DNA of 64,000 bases, from assembly GCF_001499995.1 (NCBI RefSeq), contig NZ_LQIU01000002.1:96564-160563 (forward strand), read 5' to 3'. A program made the position numbers and the translations under genes. Origin of the DNA: Mycobacterium sp. IS-1496. Lineage in GTDB: Bacteria; Actinomycetota; Actinomycetes; Mycobacteriales; Mycobacteriaceae. The notes under the pieces are model-generated. The model made no database searches and had not been told where the DNA came from. It worked only from the letters and a program-made list of their open reading frames with translations. Of the stretch, positions 35,421 through 43,477 are shown piece by piece. The number at the start of each line of letters is the position of its first letter. The first letter of the stretch is position 1.

Positions 35421-37021
35421 CCGCCCAGTCCCACCAGCGCGATCATCAGCGGCAGGAAGACGATGATCAGGATCGCGCCCGCGATGTCGAACGTGACGCC
35501 GGAGCGGATCATCGTCGTGATGGGAACGGCGCCGGAACCGTAGACGATCGCGTTCTGTGGCGTCGAGACCGGGAGCATGAAGCCGAAGGATGCGGCGAAC
35601 GTGGCTGCCAGCGCAGGCACGAACGGATTCACGCCCGCCGCGATGGCGACCGGGATCACGATGGGGACGACGACCGCCGCGGACGCGGTGTTGCTCGTGG
35701 TCTCCGAGACGACGATGGCGAGCAGCACGGCGAAGATCGTGATGGCCACGACGCTGGAGAGTCCGAGCGCGTCGGCGACCGAGTTCCCGATGGTCTCGGC
35801 CAGTCCGGAGTCGGCGAGCAGCGAACCGAAGATGATCCCCGTGCCGAACAGCACGATCGTGCCCCAGTCGATCGCGGCCGCGTCACGCCAGCGCAGCGTG
35901 AATTCGCGCTGCTCCCAGTCGGTGGGCAGCAGGAACAGCAGGGCCGCACCGAATACCGCGACCGTGCCCTCGTCCAACCGATCGCTGATCGTGGAGTACA
36001 TGTCGGAGTCGTTGCCGAAGATGAGCGCGACGATGCCTGGCAGCACCCACAGGAACACCGTGGTCCCGAACGCGATCAACGTGTTCTTCTCGGCGCGGGA
36101 GAGCGTGCCCATCTCTTCGCGCTCACGGGCCACGTAGTCGGCGACGCCGTCGATGTGCTTGATCTCCGGTTTGTTCAACAGGAGCAGCACGAGGGCGAGG
36201 ATCGCGAACATCAGCAGACAGATCGGTGCGGCCATGACCATCCACTGCCCGAAGCTGATTCGTTCCCCGGTGGCCTCTTCGATGAGGCCGCGCCCGATGA
36301 GATTCGGTGGGCTGCCGACGGGTGTCAGCAGACCCCCGACACTGGCCGCGTAGGCGAGCATCAACATGAGCGCCGCACCGACTCGCAACCTCAACGGGTC
36401 GAAGTCCTCGGCCACCTTGCCCTGTTTCTGCAGCAGTTTGGCGATCACCCCGAGGATGCCGATCGCGGTGGGCAACAACATCGCGACGGTCGCGGTGTTG
36501 GAGACGAACGCCGACAGCAGACAGGTGATCGCCCCGAAGGCGAGGATCACCCCGGTGGTCGACTGGCCCGCGCGCGGCAACGCCAGGATGCGGAACGCGA
36601 ACCGCCGTGCCAGGCCGTGCTTGAGCATCGCCTGCGCCAGAATGAAGGCGCCGATGAAGGTGAAGATCGTCGACGAGCCGAACGGGCCGAGCACGTCGTC
36701 GGCCGGTGCGACGCCGAGGAAGACCACGACCGCCACACCGAGCAGACCGCCGATGGGAATGGGAACCGCCTCGGTCACCCACAGCACGATCACGCCGAGC
36801 AGCACGCCGGCCAGGGTCTGTTGCTGCGCCGGGATGTTCATCGGCAGCAGCAGGAAGACGATCGTGACGACGGGCGCGAGGAACAGGCCGACGGTGCGGC
36901 GGCCCTTCTCGAAGCGCTCTTCGGCGGGGGTCAGGCGCTGTTCCCCGAGGCTGCGGTAGGTGGCGCTGCCGAGCAACGCCTTGTCCACATCGGTGCGTCG
37001 GACCGGATTGTCAGCGGTCAT
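35417..37021 (-). CDS. DASS-family (SLC13-like) dicarboxylate/sodium symporter
   Basis: This 534-residue transporter has about 11-12 hydrophobic segments. The paired SNT motifs that form the sodium and carboxylate sites in this family are present: FVSNTATVAMLLP and ETTSNTASAAVVVP. TPVGSPPNLIG and LPVSTPQNAIVYGSG are also there. It imports C4-dicarboxylates such as malate, succinate or tartrate. The start ATG 37021 has GAAGGGGAC six bases upstream; ATG 37042 would add seven residues without a good site. It is first in an operon with two decarboxylating dehydrogenases. Confidence 0.88.
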   Translation of the reverse strand: MTADNPVRRTDVDKALLGSATYRSLGEQRLTPAEERFEKGRRTVGLFLAPVVTIVFLLLPMNIPAQQQTLAGVLLGVIVLWVTEAVPIPIGGLLGVAVVVFLGVAPADDVLGPFGSSTIFTFIGAFILAQAMLKHGLARRFAFRILALPRAGQSTTGVILAFGAITCLLSAFVSNTATVAMLLPTAIGILGVIAKLLQKQGKVAEDFDPLRLRVGAALMLMLAYAASVGGLLTPVGSPPNLIGRGLIEEATGERISFGQWMVMAAPICLLMFAILALVLLLLNKPEIKHIDGVADYVAREREEMGTLSRAEKNTLIAFGTTVFLWVLPGIVALIFGNDSDMYSTISDRLDEGTVAVFGAALLFLLPTDWEQREFTLRWRDAAAIDWGTIVLFGTGIIFGSLLADSGLAETIGNSVADALGLSSVVAITIFAVLLAIVVSETTSNTASAAVVVPIVIPVAIAAGVNPFVPALAATFAASFGFMLPVSTPQNAIVYGSGAVPITTMIRSGVTFDIAGAILIIVFLPLMIALVGLGG

Positions 37022-37119
37022 GGGTGTCCCCTTCGAGGCCATCGGCTCACCGGCGTGTGAGGTGCCTCACACCCGCGGAGGATGCCCGATCTCGGCAGGA
37101 AGTAACCGCCGACCGGTAC

Positions 37120-37539
37120 TCAGTACCGGCTGAGGACCTTTCGGCCGCCGAGCGGAGCGTCGAGCGCGACGTCGGTGGCAGCGAGAACGGCCTTCGCGGT
37201 GCACCTGCGGTTGGCCGCCTCGGGGAGCAGACCCGACTGGAGTTCGACGGTGACGGTGTCGGCGGTCTCGGTGGTGAGGGCACGGACGCCGTTGCAGGCG
37301 GGCGTCCCCGAGAGGAAGTAGACACGCACACCCGCGGCGTTCTCGAGCGGGCTCCACGCCTCGACGCGCACGGGCTCGCTGTCCACGATGTCGGACCGGC
37401 CGGTGAACAGGACTTCGGACGAACTCAGCGGGCGCTCAACGGGTTCGGTGGTGGTCGGCGCGGCCGAGGCGATGCCCGGCGCGAAACCGATGCTGAACAG
37501 TGAGCCCGCCACGGCGGCGGCGACCAGGACAACCCGCAT
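37120..37539 (-). CDS. Small secreted protein of unknown function
   Basis: This 139-residue protein has a clear Sec signal peptide (VVLVAAAVAGSLFSIGFAPG, cleavage after ASA near residue 27). The mature part of about 110 residues carries two cysteines (GTPACNGVRALT and NRRCTAKAVL) that could form a disulfide. It is probably exported to the cell wall or medium. I do not recognise a family. It stands alone, transcribed in the same direction as the dicarboxylate operon but upstream of it. Confidence 0.65.
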   Translation of the reverse strand: MRVVLVAAAVAGSLFSIGFAPGIASAAPTTTEPVERPLSSSEVLFTGRSDIVDSEPVRVEAWSPLENAAGVRVYFLSGTPACNGVRALTTETADTVTVELQSGLLPEAANRRCTAKAVLAATDVALDAPLGGRKVLSRY

Positions 37540-37659
37540 GGCGTGACAGTACGTGCGACGCGGTCTGCGGCGCGGGCTGCCGGTGGGCGCGCCACGTCAC
37601 GATTGGGCTTCGGTTGGATCGCGAAATGTGTTGGTCTGTGACGCTGTTTGCGCCAGGAG

Positions 37660-37845
37660 TCAGTCGCGTGACCAGACGGCGACGAAGCCGTGGGGGATGC
37701 CGGTGTGACGGGAGATGAGCTCGCGGGCGGCCATCTCGGCTTCGGCCCGTTCGGTGCGGTGGGTGACGGCGCCGAGTTCGGGGACGGTCACCGACCATCC
37801 GGTCGCGTCCCGGGTGACGACGATCTCGAAAGCCTGGCCCGCCAT
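37660..37845 (-). CDS. Small HicB-like protein
   Basis: From ATG 37845 the frame encodes 61 residues. FEIVVTRDATGWSVTVPELG has the strand pattern of HicB/UPF0150-type small domains, followed by a helix (AEAEMAARELISRHTG). No HicA-type toxin lies beside it, so it is not an obvious toxin-antitoxin pair. The frame is open up to 37995, but that extension is Arg-rich and unlike a real N-terminus. No good ribosome-binding site is seen. Confidence 0.55.
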   Translation of the reverse strand: MAGQAFEIVVTRDATGWSVTVPELGAVTHRTERAEAEMAARELISRHTGIPHGFVAVWSRD

Positions 37846-38021
37846 GGGCGGAAGGGTCCGGCGACGTGCGCCGCGCGAGATGGTCCGGCGGCGGCATCCG
37901 TGGCTGCTCCGAATCGTGGCAGGCATGTTCGTGGGCTTTCTGCAGCGGGGATCGGGCCGTCGGACAATGTACTGCCCGGCGGGACCCAACTCCAAATCGC
38001 CGCAGCGCCTGTGCTAGCCGG

Positions 38022-38438
38022 TCAGAACGGGCTGCTGTTCTGCTGCCACTTGGCCTCTTCGGGGCGCGGTCCGAAGCGCCGGGCGTAGTCCTCGTGGATG
38101 TGGGCGTCCTTCTGGCGCTGGATCACGTCCACCAGCTTGGGGTCGAGGTTGTGCTGGGCCAACCGGTGACGGCGCCATACCTTGTTCAGGGCGAGCGCCA
38201 TCAGCAGCGCCCAGATGTAGATCGGTGCGGTCATCTCCAGCCGCACGTAGAACGACGTCGGCAGGAGCCAGAACGGGGCCAGCACCAGCAGCGGCGGGAT
38301 GGCCATGCGGATCATGTGCCTGCGGACGGCGCCGTGTCCGGCGAGGTCCTCGGCGACCCACCGGCTCATCGAGGCGGGCAGCCGCCGGCCGTAGGCGTAG
38401 GTGATGCGCTGGAAGAACGACGGGCGGGCGTCGGCCAT
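38022..38438 (-). CDS. DUF5313-like membrane protein
   Basis: This 138-residue protein begins ARPSFFQRITYAYGRRLPAS and has two membrane segments (MAIPPLLVLAPFWLLP and APIYIWALLMALALNKVW). A hydrophilic C-terminal tail containing an HxxDYARRFG motif follows. This layout is that of a small mycobacterial family I know as DUF5313. Function unknown. It is the gene directly downstream of the MarR/OhrR-type regulator (25 bases) and may be co-transcribed with it. Confidence 0.65.
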   Translation of the reverse strand: MADARPSFFQRITYAYGRRLPASMSRWVAEDLAGHGAVRRHMIRMAIPPLLVLAPFWLLPTSFYVRLEMTAPIYIWALLMALALNKVWRRHRLAQHNLDPKLVDVIQRQKDAHIHEDYARRFGPRPEEAKWQQNSSPF

Positions 38439-38463
38439 GGTGGCTCCTGTGTGTGGTGGGTGG

Positions 38464-38952
38464 TCAGAGGTCGAGGGCGCCCGCCGCCTGGGCGGCGGAG
38501 TTGATGCGGGTCAGCGCGCGGTGGAGGTTCTCGAGTTCGTCCAGGTCGCCGCCCAGGCGGGCGACGACCGCGGAAGGGATCGCCAGGGCCCGTTCGCGCA
38601 GCGCGACTCCGGCGTCGGTGAGTTCGACGTTCATCGAGCGCTCGTCCAGGGTGCTGCGGGTGCGGGTGATCAGCCCGATGGTCTCCAGCCGCTTGAGCAT
38701 GGGTGAGAGCGTCGCCGAGTCGAGCTGCAGCGCGCTGGCGATCTGCTTGACCGACAGCGGGGCATCCGCGGTCGAGGTCTTCCGGTGGTCCCACAGGGTC
38801 AGCATCACCAGGTACTGCGGATGGGTCAGACCCAGCGGTTCGAGCAGCGGGCGGTAGACGGCCAGGACGGCGCGATTGGCGACCGCGAGGGCGAAGCAGA
38901 CCTGACGCTCCAGAGCGAGCGGGTCGAGATCCGTGGCGGTCGACGACGACAT
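38464..38952 (-). CDS. MarR-family regulator of the OhrR (peroxide-sensing) type
   Basis: This 162-residue winged-helix protein has LEPLGLTHPQYLVMLTLWDH, SVKQIASALQLDSATLSPMLKRLE split across the recognition helix, and a wing around TRSTLDERSMNVELTD. The N-terminal QVCFALAVANRAV carries a Cys near residue 19, the position of the reactive Cys in OhrR, which senses organic hydroperoxides. Those features make an OhrR-like role likely, but no ohr gene is adjacent. It faces the nitroreductase gene across a region with inverted repeats. ATG 38952 is the start. Confidence 0.8.
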   Translation of the reverse strand: MSSSTATDLDPLALERQVCFALAVANRAVLAVYRPLLEPLGLTHPQYLVMLTLWDHRKTSTADAPLSVKQIASALQLDSATLSPMLKRLETIGLITRTRSTLDERSMNVELTDAGVALRERALAIPSAVVARLGGDLDELENLHRALTRINSAAQAAGALDL

Positions 38953-38970
38953 ACTTGCATCGTACGCAAA

Positions 38971-38988
38971 TTGTTAGGGTACTAACAA
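38971..38988. promoter_or_regulatory. Inverted repeat, probable MarR/OhrR operator
   Basis: TTGTTAG at 38971-38977 and CTAACAA at 38982-38988 form a perfect 7-bp inverted repeat with a four-base spacer. A second, weaker repeat TTGC/GCAA (38955-38969) lies beside it. Both sit between the divergent regulator and nitroreductase genes, so the regulator probably controls both. Confidence 0.6.
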
Positions 38989-39038
38989 TATGGCCGCGGT
39001 CACAGGTGCCACTATCATCGGTGGTCAACTGCGTATCG

Positions 39039-39881
39039 GTGGAGGTGAGACACCTGGCGGGTTTGCCCGATGTCGCCACGCTCGAGCGTGTGCTGGACAC
39101 CGCCGCGCACGCGCCCTCGGCGCAGAACGCGCAGCCCTGGTCCTGGCGTGTCACTCCCGGTGGCGTCGACCTGTTCGCCGACTGGGCTCGCCGGCTGGGC
39201 GACACCGACCACGATCGCCGCGACGTGTTGCTCAGTTGCGGCGCGGTCCTGCACCACTGCGTGGTGGCGTTCGCCGCCGGCGGATGGGCTCCGCGGGTGC
39301 GCCGGTTTCCCGAGCGGGACGATGACGACCACCTGGCGCTGATCGAGTTGATCGAGGCGCCGCCGAGCGTTGGTGACGCCGAGCTGTTCGGGGCGATCGC
39401 GCAGCGGCGGGCCGACCGGCGCCCGTACCGCGCCGAGTCGCTTCCGGAGGGCTCACTCGAGTTTCTGCATGTGCGTTCCGAGCGCGACGGGGTGCGGTTC
39501 GGTGTGGTGCCGAAGGCCGCCTGGGGACGGTCGTCCGCGGGTGACGTGGTCCTGCAATACGGCAGTGCCGCCGACGCGCCGGCCGACGACGCGGTACTGC
39601 TCGTGCTCGGCACCGAAGGCGACGGCGATCTCGCGCAGTTGCGGGCCGGTGAGGTGATGAGCGATGTCGTGCTGGCGGCCACGTCGATGGGCTTGGCGAC
39701 CTGTCCGCTGACGACACCGTTGAGCGATGCCCGCAGCCGACTGTCGTTGGCCTGCGAGGTCTTCGACGGTGAGGCGTACCCGCAGGTGCTGGTGCGGGTG
39801 GGCTGGGCACCCGACGGCGGCGAGCCGTTGCCGGTGCTCGAGCGGCGCCCGGTCCGGGAGACGACGGTCTGGGCGGTCTGA
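39039..39881 (+). CDS. Acg-type nitroreductase-family protein
   Basis: This protein of about 280 residues begins near LERVLDTAAHAPSAQNAQPW, the FMN-binding N-terminus of nitroreductase-like proteins. It continues with a second lobe including RRADRRPYRAESLPEG and MGLATCPLTTPLSDARSRLSL. The long two-lobe form resembles mycobacterial Acg (Rv2032) proteins, which may bind flavin as a store and respond to nitrosative or hypoxic stress. The start is uncertain: GTG 39039 is used, and GTG 39021, GTG 39045 and TTG 39063 are in frame, none with a good ribosome-binding site. It is divergent from the OhrR-type regulator. Confidence 0.75.
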   Translation: MEVRHLAGLPDVATLERVLDTAAHAPSAQNAQPWSWRVTPGGVDLFADWARRLGDTDHDRRDVLLSCGAVLHHCVVAFAAGGWAPRVRRFPERDDDDHLALIELIEAPPSVGDAELFGAIAQRRADRRPYRAESLPEGSLEFLHVRSERDGVRFGVVPKAAWGRSSAGDVVLQYGSAADAPADDAVLLVLGTEGDGDLAQLRAGEVMSDVVLAATSMGLATCPLTTPLSDARSRLSLACEVFDGEAYPQVLVRVGWAPDGGEPLPVLERRPVRETTVWAV

Positions 39882-39900
39882 GGACTGGACCCGTCAGTCC
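39882..39900. terminator. Candidate hairpin between convergent genes
   Basis: GGACTG at 39882-39887 and CAGTCC at 39895-39900 form a 6-bp stem with a seven-base loop right after the nitroreductase stop. It overlaps the stop of the convergent ferredoxin gene. The position suits a bidirectional terminator, but the stem is short. Confidence 0.4.
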
Positions 39901-40301
39901 GTGGGGTGGTTCCACGGCGAGTCCGCCAGCGGCGCCGGCGAGGGAAGACGCGACTCCGGCAGGGGCGGAACGGCTTTGAGGACCGGATTGCGGTCCAACA
40001 ACGCTCCTGCGGTGCGTCCGCGGCCCCAGCCGAGCATGTCGCGATACCCGCCCAGCAGGCCGTGGCGGGTCACTGCGTCCTCGTCCGCATGGGGACTGTC
40101 CGCGCCGACCGGCGCCGACACCGGGGAGACGTACAGCGCATCGACGGGACAATATGCCTCGCACATGAAGCAGGTCTGGCAGTCGGACTGGCGGGCGATC
40201 ACCGGGATACCGTCCTCGCCGCGCTCGAAGACATCGGTGGGGCAGACCTTGACGCACAGGTCGCAGGCGATGCAGGCGGCGGCGGCGACGATCTCGATCA
40301 T
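39894..40301 (-). CDS. 2[4Fe-4S] ferredoxin-family protein with C-terminal extension
   Basis: This 135-residue protein has two complete cluster motifs, CIACDLCVKVCP near residue 9 and CQTCFMCEAYCP near residue 41. A Pro-rich extension of about 70 residues of unknown role follows. It overlaps the stop/start of the flavoprotein gene by 4 bases, so the two are made together. The pairing resembles the AprB/AprA layout of adenylylsulfate reductase and other flavoprotein/iron-sulfur reductases. It probably passes electrons to or from the flavoprotein's FAD. Confidence 0.85.
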   Translation of the reverse strand: MIEIVAAAACIACDLCVKVCPTDVFERGEDGIPVIARQSDCQTCFMCEAYCPVDALYVSPVSAPVGADSPHADEDAVTRHGLLGGYRDMLGWGRGRTAGALLDRNPVLKAVPPLPESRLPSPAPLADSPWNHPTD

Positions 40302-41896
40302 GCCACCGCCTCCGACGAGATTCGTTGTGGGAGGACCGGATCAGCCGCGGTCCACACCGAGTCGAGCCCGCCGACCAGGATGCGGTGACCCAGCCCGTGG
40401 TGGACGTCGGGGAGGTCCTCCCGGCGGTGCAGACCGCGGGATTCCGTGCGCGCCAAAGATGCGGCGGTGATCCACCGGGCCGCCGCAACCATGGCGACGG
40501 CCTGCCGCTGCTTGTACGCCTCCCGGGCCGGCACCGGCGCCAGCCCGCCCGTGATGTCACGCCACAACCGCTCCAGCGCTTGCGCCGATTCGGTCAGCCT
40601 CTGGTGCGACTTGAGGTGACTGCGCAGCGGCGGCAGAACGTGCGCCTGCGCGGTGCCCACCACGTCGTCGACGGTCGGCGCGTTCCGGGGCCCTGGCCGC
40701 AGGCCCACCCGGTCGGCCTCGGCGGGCTCACCTGCCCTGTGTCGCCGGCTGAACTCCGCCGCACCCCGGCCCGCGAAGGCGCCGGAGGCGATCGCCCACG
40801 AACCGTTGTGGCTGCCGCCCCCGCTGATCGAACCGGTGACGAGTTCCCGGGTCGCGGCGTCACCCGCGGCGAACAGGCCGGGAACCGTTGTCGCACAGTC
40901 GGGTCCGGTCAACCGCAGACCTCCGGTGCCGCGCACGGACCCCTCGTAGACCATGCGGACCGGGTAGGCGGTCACGAACGGGTCGATACCGGCCTTGTCC
41001 AGGGGCAGAAAGTAGTTGGGTTGGGCATCGCGCATGGTCTGCCGGATGTGCTCGGGCGCCCGGTCCAGCCTGGCGAACACCCGCTCACCGTGAGCCAGCG
41101 CCCATTGCGCGTCCCTGCGGCCGCCCAGCCCGCGTTCGGTGGGGAAGGGCCGGCCGTGTTCGTCGTAGAAACTGGCCCACTGCAGCATGCGTCCCTTGGT
41201 GTGGGTGCCCCATTCGGGCGCGAGCGCGTAGGCGGTGCAGAACTCCATGCCCGAGAGGTCAGCGCCCAGCTCGGCGGCCATCAACAGCCCGTCACCGGTG
41301 TCGACGTTGGTGCCGAACGTTCCGGACAGGAATGCGGTGCCGCCGGTGGCCAGGACCACCGAACCGGCCGAGACCCGCCACGGCCGTCCGCCGTCCTGGC
41401 GGGCGATCCCGACCGCGCCGTTGACGATTCCGTCGCTGTCCGCGGTGAGTGCGGTGGCCGGATGATGGTCGAGGATGCGGACCCCGCTGCGGTAGGCCTT
41501 GCGCCGCATCCGCCGCATGTACTCGGGGCCCTGCAGGCTGCTGCGCAGTTGCCTGCCGTCGTCACCGACCGGGAACGGGTAACCCCACCGCGCGAGTTGT
41601 TCGATCCGATCCCACGACGAGGCCAGTACCCGCAGCATCCAGTCGGCATCGGTCAGACCGCCCGCGGCGGCCTCGCGCTCCCTCACGGACTCCTCGCGAC
41701 GGGGCCCGGGCGGGATCAGCCACAGGTTGTTGCCCCCCGCGGCGGTGGCGCCGCTGGTGCCGCAGTATCCCTTGTCAACCAGGGTGACTTGGCTTCCCGC
41801 TTCGGTGGCCGAGATCGCCGCCCAGGTGGCCGCCGGACCGCCGCCGATCACCAGGACGTCGGTGACATGGGTGTCGGCGTCACCCGCTGCGGTCAT
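40298..41896 (-). CDS. FAD-dependent flavoprotein (fumarate reductase/AprA-like)
   Basis: This 532-residue protein has the Rossmann motif IGGGPAATWAA near residue 16 and the flavin-attachment region GTSGATAAGGNNL. A substrate lobe with GTNVDTGDGLLMAAELGADL and a C-terminal GLFAAGDAATRE follow, the pattern of the fumarate reductase/succinate dehydrogenase flavoprotein family. It probably oxidises or reduces a small organic or sulfur compound, with the ferredoxin protein as electron partner. ATG 41896 follows GGAGGAGG and overlaps the ABC ATPase gene by 17 bases. The operon link to a SsuABC/TauABC-type importer suggests the substrate is the imported one. Confidence 0.8.
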   Translation of the reverse strand: MTAAGDADTHVTDVLVIGGGPAATWAAISATEAGSQVTLVDKGYCGTSGATAAGGNNLWLIPPGPRREESVREREAAAGGLTDADWMLRVLASSWDRIEQLARWGYPFPVGDDGRQLRSSLQGPEYMRRMRRKAYRSGVRILDHHPATALTADSDGIVNGAVGIARQDGGRPWRVSAGSVVLATGGTAFLSGTFGTNVDTGDGLLMAAELGADLSGMEFCTAYALAPEWGTHTKGRMLQWASFYDEHGRPFPTERGLGGRRDAQWALAHGERVFARLDRAPEHIRQTMRDAQPNYFLPLDKAGIDPFVTAYPVRMVYEGSVRGTGGLRLTGPDCATTVPGLFAAGDAATRELVTGSISGGGSHNGSWAIASGAFAGRGAAEFSRRHRAGEPAEADRVGLRPGPRNAPTVDDVVGTAQAHVLPPLRSHLKSHQRLTESAQALERLWRDITGGLAPVPAREAYKQRQAVAMVAAARWITAASLARTESRGLHRREDLPDVHHGLGHRILVGGLDSVWTAADPVLPQRISSEAVA

Positions 41897-42611
41897 GGCC
41901 GACCTCCTCCCGGACACCGAGTTCAGCCAGCAGCGTGCGGCGCAGATCGTCGAAGCCGTCGTCGCCGCGACTGCGGGGAAACGGCAGATCCACGCGGCGA
42001 TCCAGCGAGACCCGGCCTTCGGAGAGCACGACCACCCGGTCGGCCAGCAGGATCGCCTCGTCCACGTCGTGGGTGACGTGGAGGACGGCCATGTGGCGGC
42101 GGGCCCACAGATCGTGCAGCAGGCGGTACATCTTGAGGCGAGTCAGGGCGTCGAGTGCGCCGAACGGTTCGTCGAGCAGCAGCAGATCCGGTTCCCGCAC
42201 CAGCGCTCGGGCAAGCGAAACCCGCTGCGCTTCACCGCCTGAGAGCGACAGTGGCCATGCACGCGCCTTGTCCGAGAGCCCCACCTCGTCGAGGGCGGCA
42301 TGTCCGCGGGCGGTCCGGCTGGGTGCGTCGGGGCCGGCGTCGGGTAGTGCGAACGTGACGTTGGCCAGCGCGCGCCGCCACGGCAGCAGTCGGGGGTTCT
42401 GGAACACGACCGCGCGCGACCGGGGCACCACCACCGAACCCTGGGCCTGGTTGTCGAGCCCGGCCAGGATCCGCAGCAGCGTGCTCTTACCCGACCCCGA
42501 TCTGCCCAGCATCGCGACGAACTCGCCGTCGGCGACGTCCAGGTCGAGGCTGTCGAGGACCTGTTGCGCTCCGAATGCGCGCCGCACGCCGCGGACCGCG
42601 ACCACGCTCAT
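41880..42611 (-). CDS. ABC transporter ATPase of the SsuB/TauB/NrtD type
   Basis: This 243-residue ATPase has Walker A GRSGSGKST, Q-loop FQNPRLLPW, signature LSGGEAQRV, Walker B LLLLDEPFGALD and His-loop THDVDEA. RLLPW and DEPFGALDALTR are characteristic of the sulfonate/nitrate/taurine family. It powers the permease encoded just upstream (4-base overlap). The start is ATG 42611. Substrates of this class are small oxyanions or sulfonates; the exact one is unknown. Confidence 0.88.
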   Translation of the reverse strand: MSVVAVRGVRRAFGAQQVLDSLDLDVADGEFVAMLGRSGSGKSTLLRILAGLDNQAQGSVVVPRSRAVVFQNPRLLPWRRALANVTFALPDAGPDAPSRTARGHAALDEVGLSDKARAWPLSLSGGEAQRVSLARALVREPDLLLLDEPFGALDALTRLKMYRLLHDLWARRHMAVLHVTHDVDEAILLADRVVVLSEGRVSLDRRVDLPFPRSRGDDGFDDLRRTLLAELGVREEVGHDRSG

Positions 42612-43477
42612 ACCGCGCCCTCGAAACCGGCGAACCCGTTGCGCCAGGACAGCAGCAGACGTTCCAGAAGCCGCACCAGCGAGTAGGACGCCAGACCGGC
42701 CACCGCGTAGATGACGATCACCAGCAGCGAGATGTCGAACTGCAGGTTGGTCTGCGCCCGCGACATCAGAAAACCGATGCCCTCCGTGGTGTTGATCATC
42801 TCGGCGAAGATCAGGCTCAGCCACGCGCTGGACAGCCCTAGGCGCAGGCCGACAAGGAAGTTCGGCATCGCGCCGGGCAGGATCACCTGTGTGATGAGCG
42901 TGGAGCGCCGAGCCTCGAGGGTCTGGGCCATCTCCACCAGCTGTTGATCCACGCCGCGGATGCCGGAGTAGGTGTTGATGTAGATGGCGATCGCGACGCC
43001 GAGCGTGATGAGCACGATCTTGGGGCCCTCGCCGATGCCCATCCAGATGATCAGCAGCGGGGTGAGCGCAAAATTCGGCACCGCCTTGAGGATCTGCATG
43101 GTCCAGTCGAGCAGATCCTCACCGGTGCGGGTCAACCCGGCCAGCACCGCCAGCAACACGCCGAGCAGGATGCCCACCACGGTGCCGGTCAGAACGCGGG
43201 TGGCCGAGGCCCCGACGTGCAGGGCGAGTTGGCCGTCGGTGAGCAGCCGCCATGCGGTGGTGGCCACGTGCGCCGGGGGCGGGAACAGGTCGGCGTTCAG
43301 AAGTCCGGTCGCGGAACCGATGGCCCACGCCGCCAGGATCAACACCGGACTCATCATCCGGCGCACCGGGCGCGGGATCCGCGCCCAGACGCTGCGTCGG
43401 CGGCGGTGCCCGGCGACGACGTCGATCAGTTCCGGCGTGCGGACACCGGGATGTATCGGTGCGGCGACGGCCGTCAC
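42608..43477 (-). CDS. ABC transporter permease of the SsuC/TauC type
   Basis: This 289-residue permease has about six membrane segments and the coupling block ARRSTLITQVILPGAMPNFLVGLRLGL, split here by TL/IT, as in SsuC/TauC/NrtB. The segment KAVPNFALTPLLIIWMGIGE is typical of the family. GTG 43477 overlaps the binding-protein stop (GTGA) and has GGAG seven bases upstream, so it was preferred to ATG 43495, which would overlap by 22 bases. It is the channel for the substrate captured by the lipoprotein. Confidence 0.87.
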   Translation of the reverse strand: MTAVAAPIHPGVRTPELIDVVAGHRRRRSVWARIPRPVRRMMSPVLILAAWAIGSATGLLNADLFPPPAHVATTAWRLLTDGQLALHVGASATRVLTGTVVGILLGVLLAVLAGLTRTGEDLLDWTMQILKAVPNFALTPLLIIWMGIGEGPKIVLITLGVAIAIYINTYSGIRGVDQQLVEMAQTLEARRSTLITQVILPGAMPNFLVGLRLGLSSAWLSLIFAEMINTTEGIGFLMSRAQTNLQFDISLLVIVIYAVAGLASYSLVRLLERLLLSWRNGFAGFEGAV

